A stretch of 10,487 bases of DNA from CAZCPB01 sp964540295 (lineage in GTDB: Bacteria; Planctomycetota; Phycisphaerae; Phycisphaerales; UBA1924): NCBI GenBank assembly GCA_964540295.1, contig CAZIMT010000115.1, positions 1 through 10,487 on the forward strand, in the 5' to 3' direction. Below are positions 1 through 6,082 of the stretch, in pieces. Both the position numbers and the translations under genes were made by a program. Below the pieces are notes generated by a model. It worked only from the letters and a program-made list of their open reading frames with translations, searched no databases and was not told where the DNA came from. How positions within the stretch are numbered: position 1 is the first letter of the stretch; each line of letters opens with the position of its first letter.

Positions 1-53
1 AGACCGCGACGGTCGGGATTTGGACAGCCCGAACGAACGCGACGTGGCCGTGC

Positions 54-69
54 CTCGTGATTTCACGAG
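54..69. promoter_or_regulatory. Operator-like 16-bp palindrome upstream of the lipoprotein gene
   Basis: Two perfect 7-bp arms (CTCGTGA and TCACGAG) are separated by TT. The palindrome lies just upstream of a -10-like box at 80-85, so it would cover the -35 region, a usual place for a repressor site. The dyad is directly visible; its use as an operator is inference. As RNA it could instead form a small hairpin. Confidence 0.35.
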
Positions 70-79
70 ACATCAACAC

Positions 80-85
80 TATAAC
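80..85 (+). promoter_or_regulatory. Possible -10 box for the lipoprotein gene
   Basis: TATAAC matches the sigma-70 -10 consensus at five of six positions and stands out in GC-rich surroundings. At a 17-bp spacing the -35 hexamer is GTGATT (57-62), a poor match that falls inside the palindrome. Transcription would begin near 92, leaving a leader of about 95 nt before the ATG at 189. Confidence 0.3.
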
Positions 86-188
86 CATCCGCCCGCAACA
101 ATGTGACGCGCTCCGTGCCCGAACATGTCCGAATATCAACGCTTTGGTCCGATTCCGCGGAGCCGAACTCAAACCCAGGGAATACCCG

Positions 189-1055
189 ATGCCGCACGTC
201 TCGAACTGTCCGACCTTCGCGTCTCACCCTATCAAGGTGGTCGCCCGCACAGCCCGTTCTCTGGCGACCGGCGTGGGGCTGGGCCTGATTCTTTGGGTTG
301 CCGGTTGCGGCGCTTCCAAGTCTGGTTCTCCCATCGGTTTAGCGACACCCGGCGAGTGGGCCGACGAGATGAGCGTTGATGTTAAGAACGATCTAGGCGA
401 GGTTTCGATCCAGGTTGACGTGCGTCTGACGGCCCCGCTGGTGTATGTCCGGCGGTTTGGAGAGTTTGGCGGCGATCCGATCGATGCCCAGGGCGTGAGC
501 ATCACGCGCGAAGGTGGTTCGTCAGGTCAGACGTTGAAGGTGGTTGCCCAGCGAGTCACGTACCCGGCGGCCGCGTCGTTCTTGAGGCCTGGCCGACGAG
601 CGCTGTCGATAGAAATCCGCACGCCGAGGGTTTTCGGGGTGATCGTCCAGAACTCGGGCGGGCGGGTCTTGCTCGGAGGTGTAGGCGGTCCGATACAGGT
701 CAACAACGGGATCGGTGCTGATCATTCCGTGACGAGCGGGTCGAAGTTTGCGGACCGGGCGCGAGTGGTCGTGCGCACGAGCCAGCCGATGCGGGAACCG
801 ATCGACATCACCAGCGGCGACGGCGGGATCGAGCTTGAGATCCCGCAAGACTCAGACTTGGAGCTTGCGGTGGCGGGTGCCAAGGGGAGGCCGACCGTGT
901 TCGCCCCAATGGCGGGGTTCACGCAAGTCCGCAACGACCCTGCGGCGTGGTCAGCCACGCTCGGCGATGGGTCGGCGCCAGCCCAGTTGAAAGCCAGCGG
1001 CGGGCCAGTGCGGATCGAGATCACGAGCGTGAAAACCCGGCGTCCACCGCGCTAA
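189..1055 (+). CDS. Putative lipoprotein with DUF4097-like beta-repeat domain
   Basis: This is a 288-residue secreted lipoprotein of unknown role. A basic n-region (K16, R20, R23) precedes a hydrophobic stretch at 25-38 ending in a VAGC lipobox with Cys40, which predicts signal peptidase II cleavage and lipid anchoring. Gly follows the Cys, so there is no Asp+2 inner-membrane retention signal. The mature part is rich in short beta strands and Gly/Asn turns, with a SGDGGIELEIPQDSDLEL segment near the C-terminus. That pattern resembles DUF4097 putative adhesin proteins, which fold as repetitive beta structures. The ATG at 189 was chosen because AGGG lies about eight bases upstream and it places the signal peptide at the N-terminus; an in-frame GTG at 57 would add 44 residues that do not look coding. 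The gene converges on the next one with only 9 bp between stop codons. The lipoprotein call is firm; the fold is a moderate-confidence inference. Confidence 0.75.
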   Translation: MPHVSNCPTFASHPIKVVARTARSLATGVGLGLILWVAGCGASKSGSPIGLATPGEWADEMSVDVKNDLGEVSIQVDVRLTAPLVYVRRFGEFGGDPIDAQGVSITREGGSSGQTLKVVAQRVTYPAAASFLRPGRRALSIEIRTPRVFGVIVQNSGGRVLLGGVGGPIQVNNGIGADHSVTSGSKFADRARVVVRTSQPMREPIDITSGDGGIELEIPQDSDLELAVAGAKGRPTVFAPMAGFTQVRNDPAAWSATLGDGSAPAQLKASGGPVRIEITSVKTRRPPR

Positions 1056-1070
1056 GCCTGCGCCTCAGGC
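1056..1070. terminator. Weak bidirectional hairpin between convergent genes
   Basis: A 5-bp stem (GCCTG and CAGGC) with a 5-nt loop fills the gap between two convergent stop codons, and its right arm includes the stop of the minus-strand gene. There is no T-run on either side, so an intrinsic terminator is only a weak possibility. Confidence 0.2.
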
Positions 1071-1700
1071 GGCTCGTTCGCCCCAGCGTTGCGGGCGGAC
1101 GTTGGCGGGGGTGTCGGAGAGCTCGAGCCAGTCCTCGGCCGCGCCGATACGCAGCTTGCTGGGCATCGTTTTGCGGTAGCCCAACAGACGGACAACCTCG
1201 AGCACGTCCGTCCAGGTTGGGTACATGCGGTCGTTAGCCTTTTTGAAGGCGTCCACCGCCATGAGAAACAGGAACTGTTCTTTGGTCAGTTCGCCCTCTT
1301 CGGCAGACTTGGTGAAATCGCTCAGGCGCCGGCCAGCGCTGCGGCGGCGCTCCAAGCCGGTGCCCGTGTCGGAACTTGCGCTGGCCCCTATGTCGGCTCC
1401 GGGCTTGTTGCGGCGATCGATGCCGAGGCGGCGATCAACGACCGAACCTTGAGGCGGGCGGCCGGTGCCGGAGCGGCGTTCGAGCTGGGCAGGGTTCGTT
1501 TCGGCCGAGATTACGGTGGGCTGGAGCGGACGTTCAGTCTGCGTGCCGAGGTTGTCCCGACAACAGCCCGGTCCGGACGGTGGCGTAGAGCACTCGCACG
1601 ATCGTGCCGATGCTTGAGCATGATCGAGGCTTCCGCTGGTGATGGCGCTGGAGTTCTGAACCACCGACTCGGGCGCGTTTTTCTTAGGCGATGAACGCAT
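1065..1700 (-). CDS. Conserved hypothetical protein with (E/D)RR motifs
   Basis: This 211-residue cytoplasmic protein is of unknown function. Residues 1-70 are Ser/Pro-rich and look disordered. Residues 74-125 carry repeated basic triplets: ERR at 74, DRR at 89 and 95, ERRR at 117 and RR at 124. A compact C-terminal module follows at about 136-180, with a TKEQFLFLMAVDAFKK helix, a PTWTDVLEVVRLLGYRK helix-turn-helix-like stretch and a basic end. I associate this arrangement of xRR repeats followed by a Glu-Gln-Phe helix and a PTWTEVLE-like segment with planctomycete proteins of unknown role. The ATG at 1700 was chosen over an upstream TTG at 1718 because GAGGGG lies directly before it. The gene lies 81 bp downstream of the acidic-protein gene on the same strand, so they may be co-transcribed. 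DNA or RNA binding is plausible from the charge pattern but not shown. Confidence 0.7.
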   Translation of the reverse strand: MRSSPKKNAPESVVQNSSAITSGSLDHAQASARSCECSTPPSGPGCCRDNLGTQTERPLQPTVISAETNPAQLERRSGTGRPPQGSVVDRRLGIDRRNKPGADIGASASSDTGTGLERRRSAGRRLSDFTKSAEEGELTKEQFLFLMAVDAFKKANDRMYPTWTDVLEVVRLLGYRKTMPSKLRIGAAEDWLELSDTPANVRPQRWGERAA

Positions 1701-1711
1701 GGCGGACCCCT

Positions 1712-1728
1712 CGGGCAATCAATGCCCG
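1712..1728. promoter_or_regulatory. Dyad touching the ribosome-binding site of the (E/D)RR gene
   Basis: CGGGCA and TGCCCG form a perfect 6-bp stem with a 5-nt loop. On the minus strand the stem ends at the first base of the GAGGGG ribosome-binding site (1707-1712). It could act as an mRNA hairpin next to the start or as a DNA operator. No U-run follows, so it is not a terminator. Confidence 0.3.
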
Positions 1729-1781
1729 CGAAGACTCTGGCCTGCGATCACCGCTGGGAACGTTACCGGCGAGGCTCGAGG

Positions 1782-2063
1782 TCAAAAGTCGTCGTCGTCA
1801 TCGTCATCGTCCACGTCGGCGTCGCCCTCTACATCTTCATCGTCGTCTTCGAGGAAATCCTCGTCGTCGTCGGGATCTTCGGTCACGGTCTCGTCGTCGC
1901 CAGCGTCTTCGCCAGCGTCGGCGCCCTCTTCTTCCTCATCCTCGTCATATCCAACAAACTCTGCCAAGCCCTCGGCCCACAGGTTGTCGGTGCGCGCGAA
2001 TGAGCCAGACGCGCTGGTGCTGCCGCCGAGTACGCTGCCAAGTGTCAGAAGTTCGACTTCCAT
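1782..2063 (-). CDS. Small, extremely acidic protein with a Phe C-terminus
   Basis: This 93-residue protein has two halves. Residues 1-38 are ordinary, with a hydrophobic LLTLGSVLGGS start, a Ser/Gly stretch and a SFARTDNLWAEGLAEF segment. From residue 39 to the end almost every position is Asp or Glu, broken by a few Ala, Gly, Val, Thr and Phe residues, finishing with eight Asp and a terminal Phe. The ATG at 2063 was chosen over 2078 because GGAAGGG sits six bases upstream of it. Codons in the Asp run mix GAC and GAT, which suggests selection on the protein rather than a simple DNA repeat expansion. Function is unknown; nucleic-acid mimicry, a chaperone-like role or an SSB-like docking tail are inferences only. 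It precedes the (E/D)RR gene on the same strand. The opposite strand gives hydrophobic and Ser-rich open frames that are by-products of the acidic codons. Confidence 0.65.
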   Translation of the reverse strand: MEVELLTLGSVLGGSTSASGSFARTDNLWAEGLAEFVGYDEDEEEEGADAGEDAGDDETVTEDPDDDEDFLEDDDEDVEGDADVDDDDDDDDF

Positions 2064-2086
2064 GTTGACCCTTCCCATCCTTCAAT

Positions 2087-2119
2087 CAATCCGCTGCCAA
2101 TCCGCCGCCAATCCGTCGT
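2087..2119. repeat. Three 11-bp direct repeats, CAATCCG type
   Basis: The units are CAATCCGCTGC, CAATCCGCCGC and CAATCCGTCGT, placed head to tail. They lie 24 to 56 bases upstream of the acidic-protein start, so they are in its leader or core promoter. The 11-bp period is close to one helical turn and would put a bound protein on one DNA face. Confidence 0.6.
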
Positions 2120-2390
2120 GTGCGGGCCCGAGCCCGAACTCCGGGGCAAACCGGAAACCACTTCTCAATCCAAACCACGTTTCAATGTCTGATCCTGCGT
2201 GTGCTTCGATCTCAAGTTCCGCTCCGCTCAGATGCCGCCGACCGCCGCGCTCGTTTCACGAATGCTCCGAGTTTGAGGTCCGTTGCGATGTCGTGTGTTC
2301 CTGCGGCGGAAGGTGCTCCAATTTTGCGGTACAGTACAATCCTCGCCGCCCGTGTCAATTGCCATCCGTCCACTTCGTGGTCTTCTCCCC

Positions 2391-2420
2391 AGCTTGTCCT
2401 AGCTTGCCCCGGCTTGCCCG
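2391..2420. repeat. Three 10-bp direct repeats, AGCTTGCCCC type
   Basis: AGCTTGTCCT, AGCTTGCCCC and GGCTTGCCCG follow one another without a gap. Each differs from the next at two positions. The array is short and may be a chance slippage product. Confidence 0.45.
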
Positions 2421-2619
2421 AACTGTTCTGCAGTCCAGTCCGGATGCTGATTCGACTCTTCTTTTGGATCCTTTCTCCGATCAGGGCAACTGTTCGTGAC
2501 GCGGCATGATCGGATTCACGGTTCGGCGGGCGGCGAGGCTTTCCGCCGTCGCCAACCCCGGCTAGCCTGTAGGCCGAGTACCGTATGACAGCGTTCGTGC
2601 GCCGTTGATGTCGGTCGGG

Positions 2620-2696
2620 CGAAACCGGACCGAAACCGGACCGAAACCGGACCGAAACCGGGCCGAAACCCGGTCGAAATTGGGTCGAAATTTGGT
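2620..2696. repeat. Seven 11-bp tandem repeats, CGAAACCGGAC type
   Basis: Units 1-3 are identical (CGAAACCGGAC). Unit 4 has one change (CGAAACCGGGC), and units 5-7 drift progressively (CGAAACCCGGT, CGAAATTGGGT, CGAAATTTGGT) while all keep the CGAAA core and register. The array ends 27 bp before the ATG of the DUF6677-like gene and so lies in its promoter or leader. Within it ACCGGG (2657-2662) and CCCGGT (2669-2674) can form a 6-bp stem. It has no spacers, so it is not a CRISPR array. A protein-binding, helically phased array is the most attractive inference. Confidence 0.85.
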
Positions 2697-2723
2697 CCTT
2701 GCCGTTCCCGCAGATTTTCAATC

Positions 2724-3308
2724 ATGTCTCACACCCCCGATACTCACGCCGAGCCCGCCGGTTTCAATCCCTTGGCCGGAATCACGGCGATTATTTTGCC
2801 CGGAGCCGGGCACGTGGTGAGAGGCGAACGCCAGCGCGGTCTTCTGATCGGCGGCGGGATCCTGGGGCTGTTCTTCGGGGGAATGCTCATCGGCGGGATC
2901 GACGTGGTGGACAGCGAGGAAGACTTCCCGTGGTTCATCGCCCAGTCGCTGGTCGGGCCGCTCGCGTTCGGGGTCGATTATGTCCACCAGCACTACTTCA
3001 AAGTGCTCGCGGTCGTGGAGCAGGTCACGCCCGACGGGCAGCGAATGCTGATCGAGACGCGGCGTTCGGCCTACCCGCGCGAAGTTCGCGACGAGCACGG
3101 CAAGCCGACCCCGGCCGCGTCGCCCACAGACCCGCCGCCCAACACCAAATCTCTGTCAAAGACTAACGAACTGGGCACGCTGTTCGGGACGATCGCGGGA
3201 ATGCTCAACGTGATCGCGGTGGTGGACGCCGCATTCCCCACGGCCCGCCGTCGCATCGCCAAGCCCGCGGCGAACACCGCTGGCGCGAGAGAGGCGGTCA
3301 AGGCATGA
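2724..3308 (+). CDS. DUF6677-like membrane protein
   Basis: This 194-residue inner-membrane protein is of unknown function. The N-terminal part has a NPLAGITAIILPGAGHVVRG motif followed by a basic ERQRG turn and a hydrophobic hairpin at about 40-60. That resembles TM2-like proteins, where a Pro-Gly-x-Gly-His-x-x-x-Gly motif bridges two membrane segments. A third hydrophobic segment lies at about 70-86, a Pro-rich soluble linker at 110-145, and a final conserved-looking segment, NELGTLFGTIAGMLNVIAV, at 148-166. The overall pattern fits a planctomycete family I recall as DUF6677, with moderate confidence. No good Shine-Dalgarno sequence precedes the ATG, and an 11-bp repeat array lies just upstream. 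The stop overlaps the next start as ATGA, so translation of the two membrane proteins is probably coupled. Confidence 0.75.
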   Translation: MSHTPDTHAEPAGFNPLAGITAIILPGAGHVVRGERQRGLLIGGGILGLFFGGMLIGGIDVVDSEEDFPWFIAQSLVGPLAFGVDYVHQHYFKVLAVVEQVTPDGQRMLIETRRSAYPREVRDEHGKPTPAASPTDPPPNTKSLSKTNELGTLFGTIAGMLNVIAVVDAAFPTARRRIAKPAANTAGAREAVKA

Positions 3309-3604
3309 ATACTTTCCTGAGCACGCTGACGATCGCGGGTGCGAGCCTGCCCGAGTTGCTGATGGCCTACAGGCCGTTCTTGGACCCGCTCCCGTTGCAG
3401 CGAGCGTGGTACTTGCTTTTGTTCCCGCTGTGCCTAGGGATCGCTGTGACGTACAAGGCGGTGCGGGTTCCGGACATGCGACGCTACTGGCGCGATGTCG
3501 CGATCTTCACGACGCAGCTTGTGCTGTCGGTCGTGGTCGTGGGCGGGTTGATGTTCTGGGTGGTGCTGTGGGTGCTGCCGCGGATCGTGCCGATGCCAGC
3601 GTGA
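3305..3604 (+). CDS. Small two-pass membrane protein, hypothetical
   Basis: This 99-residue protein has two clear membrane segments, at about 34-51 and 67-93, joined by a basic loop (KAVRVPDMRRYWRD). I do not recognise the family. The four-base ATGA overlap with the upstream DUF6677-like gene makes a two-gene operon very likely and suggests the products are needed together, perhaps as partners in the membrane. The gene ends 21 bp before the stop of the convergent membrane-protein gene, and no obvious terminator fits in that gap. Confidence 0.7.
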   Translation: MNTFLSTLTIAGASLPELLMAYRPFLDPLPLQRAWYLLLFPLCLGIAVTYKAVRVPDMRRYWRDVAIFTTQLVLSVVVVGGLMFWVVLWVLPRIVPMPA

Positions 3605-3625
3605 ATCGACCGGCACGCTGGAACA

Positions 3626-4552
3626 TCATGAACCCTTGAACTCGGTAGCGGGCGCGGCCTTCCTCGCGGCCTTCTCGCGGCGTGAGGTCTGGATGACCAC
3701 GCCAGCGATGCCGGTGACGAGCCAGATTCCAAGCCAGGCGATGGGGCCGCGGTTGAGAAGCTCGTGACCGGGGATCGAAGCGGCCTGAGCGAGCCACGTC
3801 CCGCAGGCAAGCAGGGACGCGGCGCCAAGGAACGACGTGAAGAGGGCGGCCGATTTTTTCGGCATGAGCACGCCGATGATCAGCCCAAGCAAAGCTCCGC
3901 CGAACGCGCCGCCCGTGATGGTGAGCTTGCTGTCGCTGGGCGTGCGTGACCAGAGGTCTTGGATTTCATCTTGGAGTTGCGAGGCGACTTCCCGCGAGCC
4001 TGCTCCGGTCTGGCCGTCTTTGGAGAGGTCGGTGAGAGGTGTGCCGTCCTTGACTTTCTTGGCAGCGTCGGCGAGGTCGGTGCCGAGCTTGCCCGCGGCG
4101 TCCTTGAGCCCGTCGACGGACGTTAGGGCTGAGGGAACTTCGATTGGAAGTGCGCCGGGGGTCTGGCTGAGATAGACGCCCGCACCGAGTACGCCGAGCA
4201 CCGCGAAGACGATCGCGCCAGCGATGCCCATGGCGAATCGGAAGAGGGTCACGGCGAGCACCAGGCCGAGGATGGCGCCGAGGGTCATGCCGACGTGGAG
4301 GGAGGCGAAGCCGAAGATGGTGGCGGGGGTGACGGCGGGGATGAGCAGCCCGCCGATGAGTGCTCCGACGGCGATGCCGACGAGGCCGAAGGCGGGGCGA
4401 AGAAGCTTGCCGCCCAGGAGCCAGAGGATCGCCCCACCGATCAGCCCCGCGACCGCGAAGCTGTGCAGCCCAGTCGGGACGGACGTGACGGACGCGAGAG
4501 AGGTTTCCAGCAGGCGTGCGAGAGGAGCGAAGAAATTCATGGCGGCGTTCAT
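3626..4552 (-). CDS. TMEM198/DUF4203-like multi-pass membrane protein
   Basis: This 308-residue integral membrane protein has about seven predicted segments: 29-47, 53-72, 85-104, 106-127, 210-230, 235-256 and 268-288. The first four are Gly/Ala-rich with repeated GxxxG-like spacing, which recalls the DUF4203/TMEM198 domain. A soluble insert of about 80 residues (130-208) carries amphipathic helices rich in Lys, Asp and Ala, then the fifth segment begins with TGGAFGGALLGLIIG, an echo of the N-terminal half that suggests an internal repeat. The C-terminus is basic. Two close ATG starts are possible (4552 and 4540), neither with a good ribosome-binding site; I kept the first. The gene lies 71 bp downstream of the pterin dehydratase gene on the same strand, so co-transcription is possible. 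Function is unknown; a fold-level assignment only. Confidence 0.7.
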   Translation of the reverse strand: MNAAMNFFAPLARLLETSLASVTSVPTGLHSFAVAGLIGGAILWLLGGKLLRPAFGLVGIAVGALIGGLLIPAVTPATIFGFASLHVGMTLGAILGLVLAVTLFRFAMGIAGAIVFAVLGVLGAGVYLSQTPGALPIEVPSALTSVDGLKDAAGKLGTDLADAAKKVKDGTPLTDLSKDGQTGAGSREVASQLQDEIQDLWSRTPSDSKLTITGGAFGGALLGLIIGVLMPKKSAALFTSFLGAASLLACGTWLAQAASIPGHELLNRGPIAWLGIWLVTGIAGVVIQTSRREKAARKAAPATEFKGS

Positions 4553-4623
4553 CGGGGGATTGTTCGGGGAACCGGGAGGCCGATTTCGACGCCAGACTTC
4601 GCGACCGGTTAGGGGCGAGGCGG

Positions 4624-5004
4624 TCAGCTCTTGGCGAACGCGTCGCAGCGAGCGGCCAGATCGAAATCCATGCTCGTGATCCCGCCAGCGTCGTGGGTCG
4701 AGAGGGTCAGTGTGACTTTGTTGAATCGGACGAGGATGTCGGGGTGGTGCTGGGCCCGCTCGGCGGCGTCGGCGACCTGAGCGACGAAGGCCATGGACTG
4801 GCGAAAGTCTCCGAAGCGGAAGGTGCGCTGGATGGCCTCGCTGACCTCAGACCATTCGGGGACGGCCTTGAGAGCCTCGGCAACCTCAGAGTCCGTGAGT
4901 TTGGCGGGCGCGACTGGCTGGGCCGAGGTCTGAACCGCTGGCTCGCCTGAGGTTTGGGCGGCGATGGGTGCGGACGTCTGATCTGTTTTGCGCCCACGGG
5001 GCAT
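4624..5004 (-). CDS. phhB: Pterin-4a-carbinolamine dehydratase
   Basis: The product dehydrates 4a-hydroxytetrahydrobiopterin (or another pterin) during cofactor recycling for aromatic amino acid hydroxylases. The 126-residue protein has the family hallmarks: AERAQHHPDI with paired His86 and His87, followed by THDAGGIT (103-110) and DFDLAARCDAF at the end. The catalytic domain of about 92 residues has normal length. In front of it is an unusual Ala/Thr/Gln/Pro-rich extension of about 34 residues with three QTSxxP-like units, probably disordered. AAAGGG seven bases upstream supports the ATG at 5004. It is divergent from gluQRS across about 120 bp. No phenylalanine hydroxylase or biopterin synthesis gene is visible nearby, so the physiological substrate is open; some bacterial homologues act with molybdopterin or have regulatory roles. 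The family call is secure; the gene symbol follows the usual bacterial name. Confidence 0.92.
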   Translation of the reverse strand: MPRGRKTDQTSAPIAAQTSGEPAVQTSAQPVAPAKLTDSEVAEALKAVPEWSEVSEAIQRTFRFGDFRQSMAFVAQVADAAERAQHHPDILVRFNKVTLTLSTHDAGGITSMDFDLAARCDAFAKS

Positions 5005-5125
5005 GCAGGTACCCTTTGCTTAGAAGTGCGGAACGGACTGGTTCGACGACGAGAGTGTAAGTGAAATCGGCCCGAGAAGGATACGCGAGTTTCTTTCAAA
5101 TTCTGTTCAGCGAGAGGTGAGCAGC

Positions 5126-6082
5126 ATGAGAAGTCCGGAAGTCACGCGGCTGGCACCTTCGCCGACGGGGGCGTTGCACCTCGGGAACGCGCGGACTTTT
5201 CTCGTGAACTGGGCCTTGGCGCGGCGGAACGGGTGGCGGATTGTGCTGCGGATCGAGGATCTAGACGGGCCACGGGTGAAGCCGGGAGCGATCGAGGGGA
5301 CGGTGGCGACGCTGGCGTGGCTGGGGATGGATTGGGACGTGGGGCCGATCGTGCAGTCGCGTGATCTTGAGCCGTACCGCGCGGCGATGGCGAGGCTTGC
5401 GAGTGCGAGGCTCGCGTACCCGTGCGAGTTGACGCGAGCCCAGATCGAGTCGGCGGCGTCGGCGCCGCAGGAAGGCGCGCACGAGACGCCGTTCCCGGCG
5501 GCACTGCGGCCTGAGGGTGTCGGCCCGCGAGAGTTCGATAATGAAGAAACGAACTGGCGGGTGGTCGTGGGGGCGGGGGAGATCGAGTTTGTTGATGAGT
5601 TCGCCGGTGTCCAGAGGCATCGTCCAGCAGAATCGGTCGGGGATTTCATCGTCTGGACCAAGCGCGGGCAGCCTTCGTACCAGTTGGCGGTGGTGGTGGA
5701 CGACCATCGGCAGGGCGTGACGCAAATCGTGCGCGGAGACGACCTGCTGGATTCGGCGGCCCGGCAGATGGTGCTGTACAGGATGCTGGGATACGAGAAC
5801 GTGCCAAGATACACGCACCTGCCGCTGGTGAAAGGGACCGACGGCAAGCGGCTCGCCAAGCGGCACGGGGACACGCGGGTGGATTCGTACCGAGACAAGG
5901 GCGTGGCGGCCGAGCGTGTGATCGGGCTGATGGCGGCGTGGTGCGCGATCGTGCCGCGAGAGAAACCTGTGCCGATGTCGGCGGCCGAGTTCCGCGAGCG
6001 GCTGGACCTTCGTACCATGCCTCGGGAACTGATCGTGTTTACTGCGGAGGATGACCGATGGCTGAGCTGCGTGACAATGTAG
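5126..6082 (+). CDS. gluQ: Glutamyl-Q tRNA(Asp) synthetase
   Basis: This truncated paralogue of glutamyl-tRNA synthetase attaches glutamate to queuosine at position 34 of tRNA(Asp). At 318 residues it has the catalytic domain but no anticodon-binding domain, the normal GluQRS size. The class I signature LAPSPTGALHLGNART (9-24) includes HLGN (18-21). RIEDLDGPR (42-50), SYQLAVVVDD (184-193), RGDDLL (203-208) and KGTDGKRLAKR (236-246, the KMSKS equivalent) follow in the expected order. Where Escherichia coli GluQRS has the zinc-binding Cys-x-Cys and Tyr-x3-Cys, only Cys100 remains (PCELTR), so the zinc site seems lost. AGGTGA five bases upstream favours the ATG at 5126 over a GTG at 5117. The 3' end overlaps the DUF192 gene by 25 bp and contains that gene's ribosome-binding site, so the two are probably co-transcribed. 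Confidence 0.93.
   Translation: MRSPEVTRLAPSPTGALHLGNARTFLVNWALARRNGWRIVLRIEDLDGPRVKPGAIEGTVATLAWLGMDWDVGPIVQSRDLEPYRAAMARLASARLAYPCELTRAQIESAASAPQEGAHETPFPAALRPEGVGPREFDNEETNWRVVVGAGEIEFVDEFAGVQRHRPAESVGDFIVWTKRGQPSYQLAVVVDDHRQGVTQIVRGDDLLDSAARQMVLYRMLGYENVPRYTHLPLVKGTDGKRLAKRHGDTRVDSYRDKGVAAERVIGLMAAWCAIVPREKPVPMSAAEFRERLDLRTMPRELIVFTAEDDRWLSCVTM

Larger units (their letters stand above)
2064..2723. other. Long intergenic region without a convincing gene
   Basis: Open frames here on both strands have unlikely compositions (Arg/Ser/Pro-rich, no recognisable domain), so I annotate no gene. The region contains three separate sets of short tandem repeats (2087-2119, 2391-2420, 2620-2696), a GC-rich imperfect hairpin near 2525-2553 and a pyrimidine-rich plus strand from about 2360 to 2500. 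It separates two divergent transcription units and presumably holds both promoters, but I see no clear -35/-10 pair. A TACAAT box at 2335-2340 (+) lacks a matching -35. Confidence 0.5.

Noticed and set aside
1089..1694. Plus-strand frame of 201 codons opposite the (E/D)RR gene
   Set aside because: The minus-strand product has recognisable motifs and a good ribosome-binding site; this frame has neither.
1722..2003. A plus-strand hydrophobic frame resembling a membrane protein
   Set aside because: It is the exact antisense of the acidic gene: GAC, GAT, GAA and GAG read backwards give Val, Ile, Phe and Leu. There is no ribosome-binding site.
1699..2499. A plus-strand Ser-rich frame of 266 codons
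   Set aside because: The poly-Ser stretch is another shifted reading of the acidic codon run, and the rest has no recognisable pattern.
2620..2696. CRISPR array
   Set aside because: Units are 11 bp and contiguous with no spacers, and no cas gene is present.
2212..2721. Minus-strand frame containing FRPGFGPVS repeats
   Set aside because: The peptide repeat is only the 11-bp DNA array read in frame; the array lacks stop codons in more than one frame, and the remaining product is Arg/Ser-rich without a domain.
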